Shown here piece by piece: positions 63,851-64,000 of a stretch of 64,000 bases of DNA; within the stretch, counting starts at the first letter, position 1, and every line of letters starts with the position of its first letter. Source of the DNA: Orthonyx spaldingii (Eukaryota > Chordata > Aves > Passeriformes > Orthonychidae); contig VZTJ01000295.1 of NCBI GenBank assembly GCA_013397795.1, forward strand, positions 295,217 to 359,216, read 5' to 3'. A program made the translations under genes and the position numbers. The notes under the pieces were generated by a model. That model worked only from the letters and a program-made list of their open reading frames with translations, was not told the DNA's origin and did no database searches.

Positions 63851-64000
63851 GGCACAGTGACAGCCACTCAGTCCTTAAAAAGGGGTGCAATGCACTCGCA
63901 CACAGAGGAACCCCCATTGGGAGGATGCTGGGGCTTTCATGACAGCTTCACCATCCATTAGCGAGCTGCCCTCGATGCCAGAGGGGGATGTGTGTTGGGA

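Noticed and set aside
1..64000. tRNA, rRNA, known microRNA hairpins, CRISPR arrays or bacterial gene clusters
   Set aside because: No cloverleaf with A/B boxes, rRNA core, regularly spaced repeats or operon-like gene packing was seen. The window is vertebrate intergenic DNA.

Overview
The window is vertebrate nuclear DNA, very probably from a bird and possibly a passerine. The evidence is an AT-rich, intron-bearing sequence with one clear spliced gene, a CR1 LINE 3' end of avian type, and a solo LTR of the kind common in songbird genomes. There are no operons, no bacterial-type genes and no CRISPR. Almost all open reading frames in the window are chance frames in non-coding DNA.

The one gene I can support is SEM1 (also called DSS1 or SHFM1), on the + strand. 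Exon 2 (51014-51107) and exon 3 (52979-53021) encode the C-terminal 44 residues of this 70-residue proteasome-lid and BRCA2-binding protein, with textbook splice sites and a poly(A) signal at 53153. Exon 1 is not visible. A GC-rich CpG island (about 47030-47640) has a 221-base run of N (47206-47426) in its middle, and exon 1 with the start codon most likely lies in that gap.

Positions 1 to about 47000 are a gene desert upstream of SEM1. It holds a GC-rich block with a heptamer array and a (CCCAT)n microsatellite (1.9-3.4 kb), a MIR-like SINE remnant (5.2 kb), a 1.4-kb solo LTR with 5-bp target duplications (9.1-10.5 kb), several degraded CR1 pieces, small tandem duplications, and a younger CR1 tail just before the SEM1 island. 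The rest looks like unique AT-rich sequence. Positions 53.2-64 kb, downstream of SEM1, are also non-coding.

In mammals SEM1 lies between DLX6/DLX5 (upstream of SEM1) and DYNC1I1 (downstream). If synteny holds, the left 47 kb is on the DLX6 side and the right 11 kb on the DYNC1I1 side. This is the split hand/foot (SHFM1) regulatory landscape that houses many DLX5/6 enhancers. I mark several stretches with clustered homeodomain, POU, HOX13-like or CRE motifs as enhancer candidates, but conservation cannot be tested here. I found no convincing new biological system.
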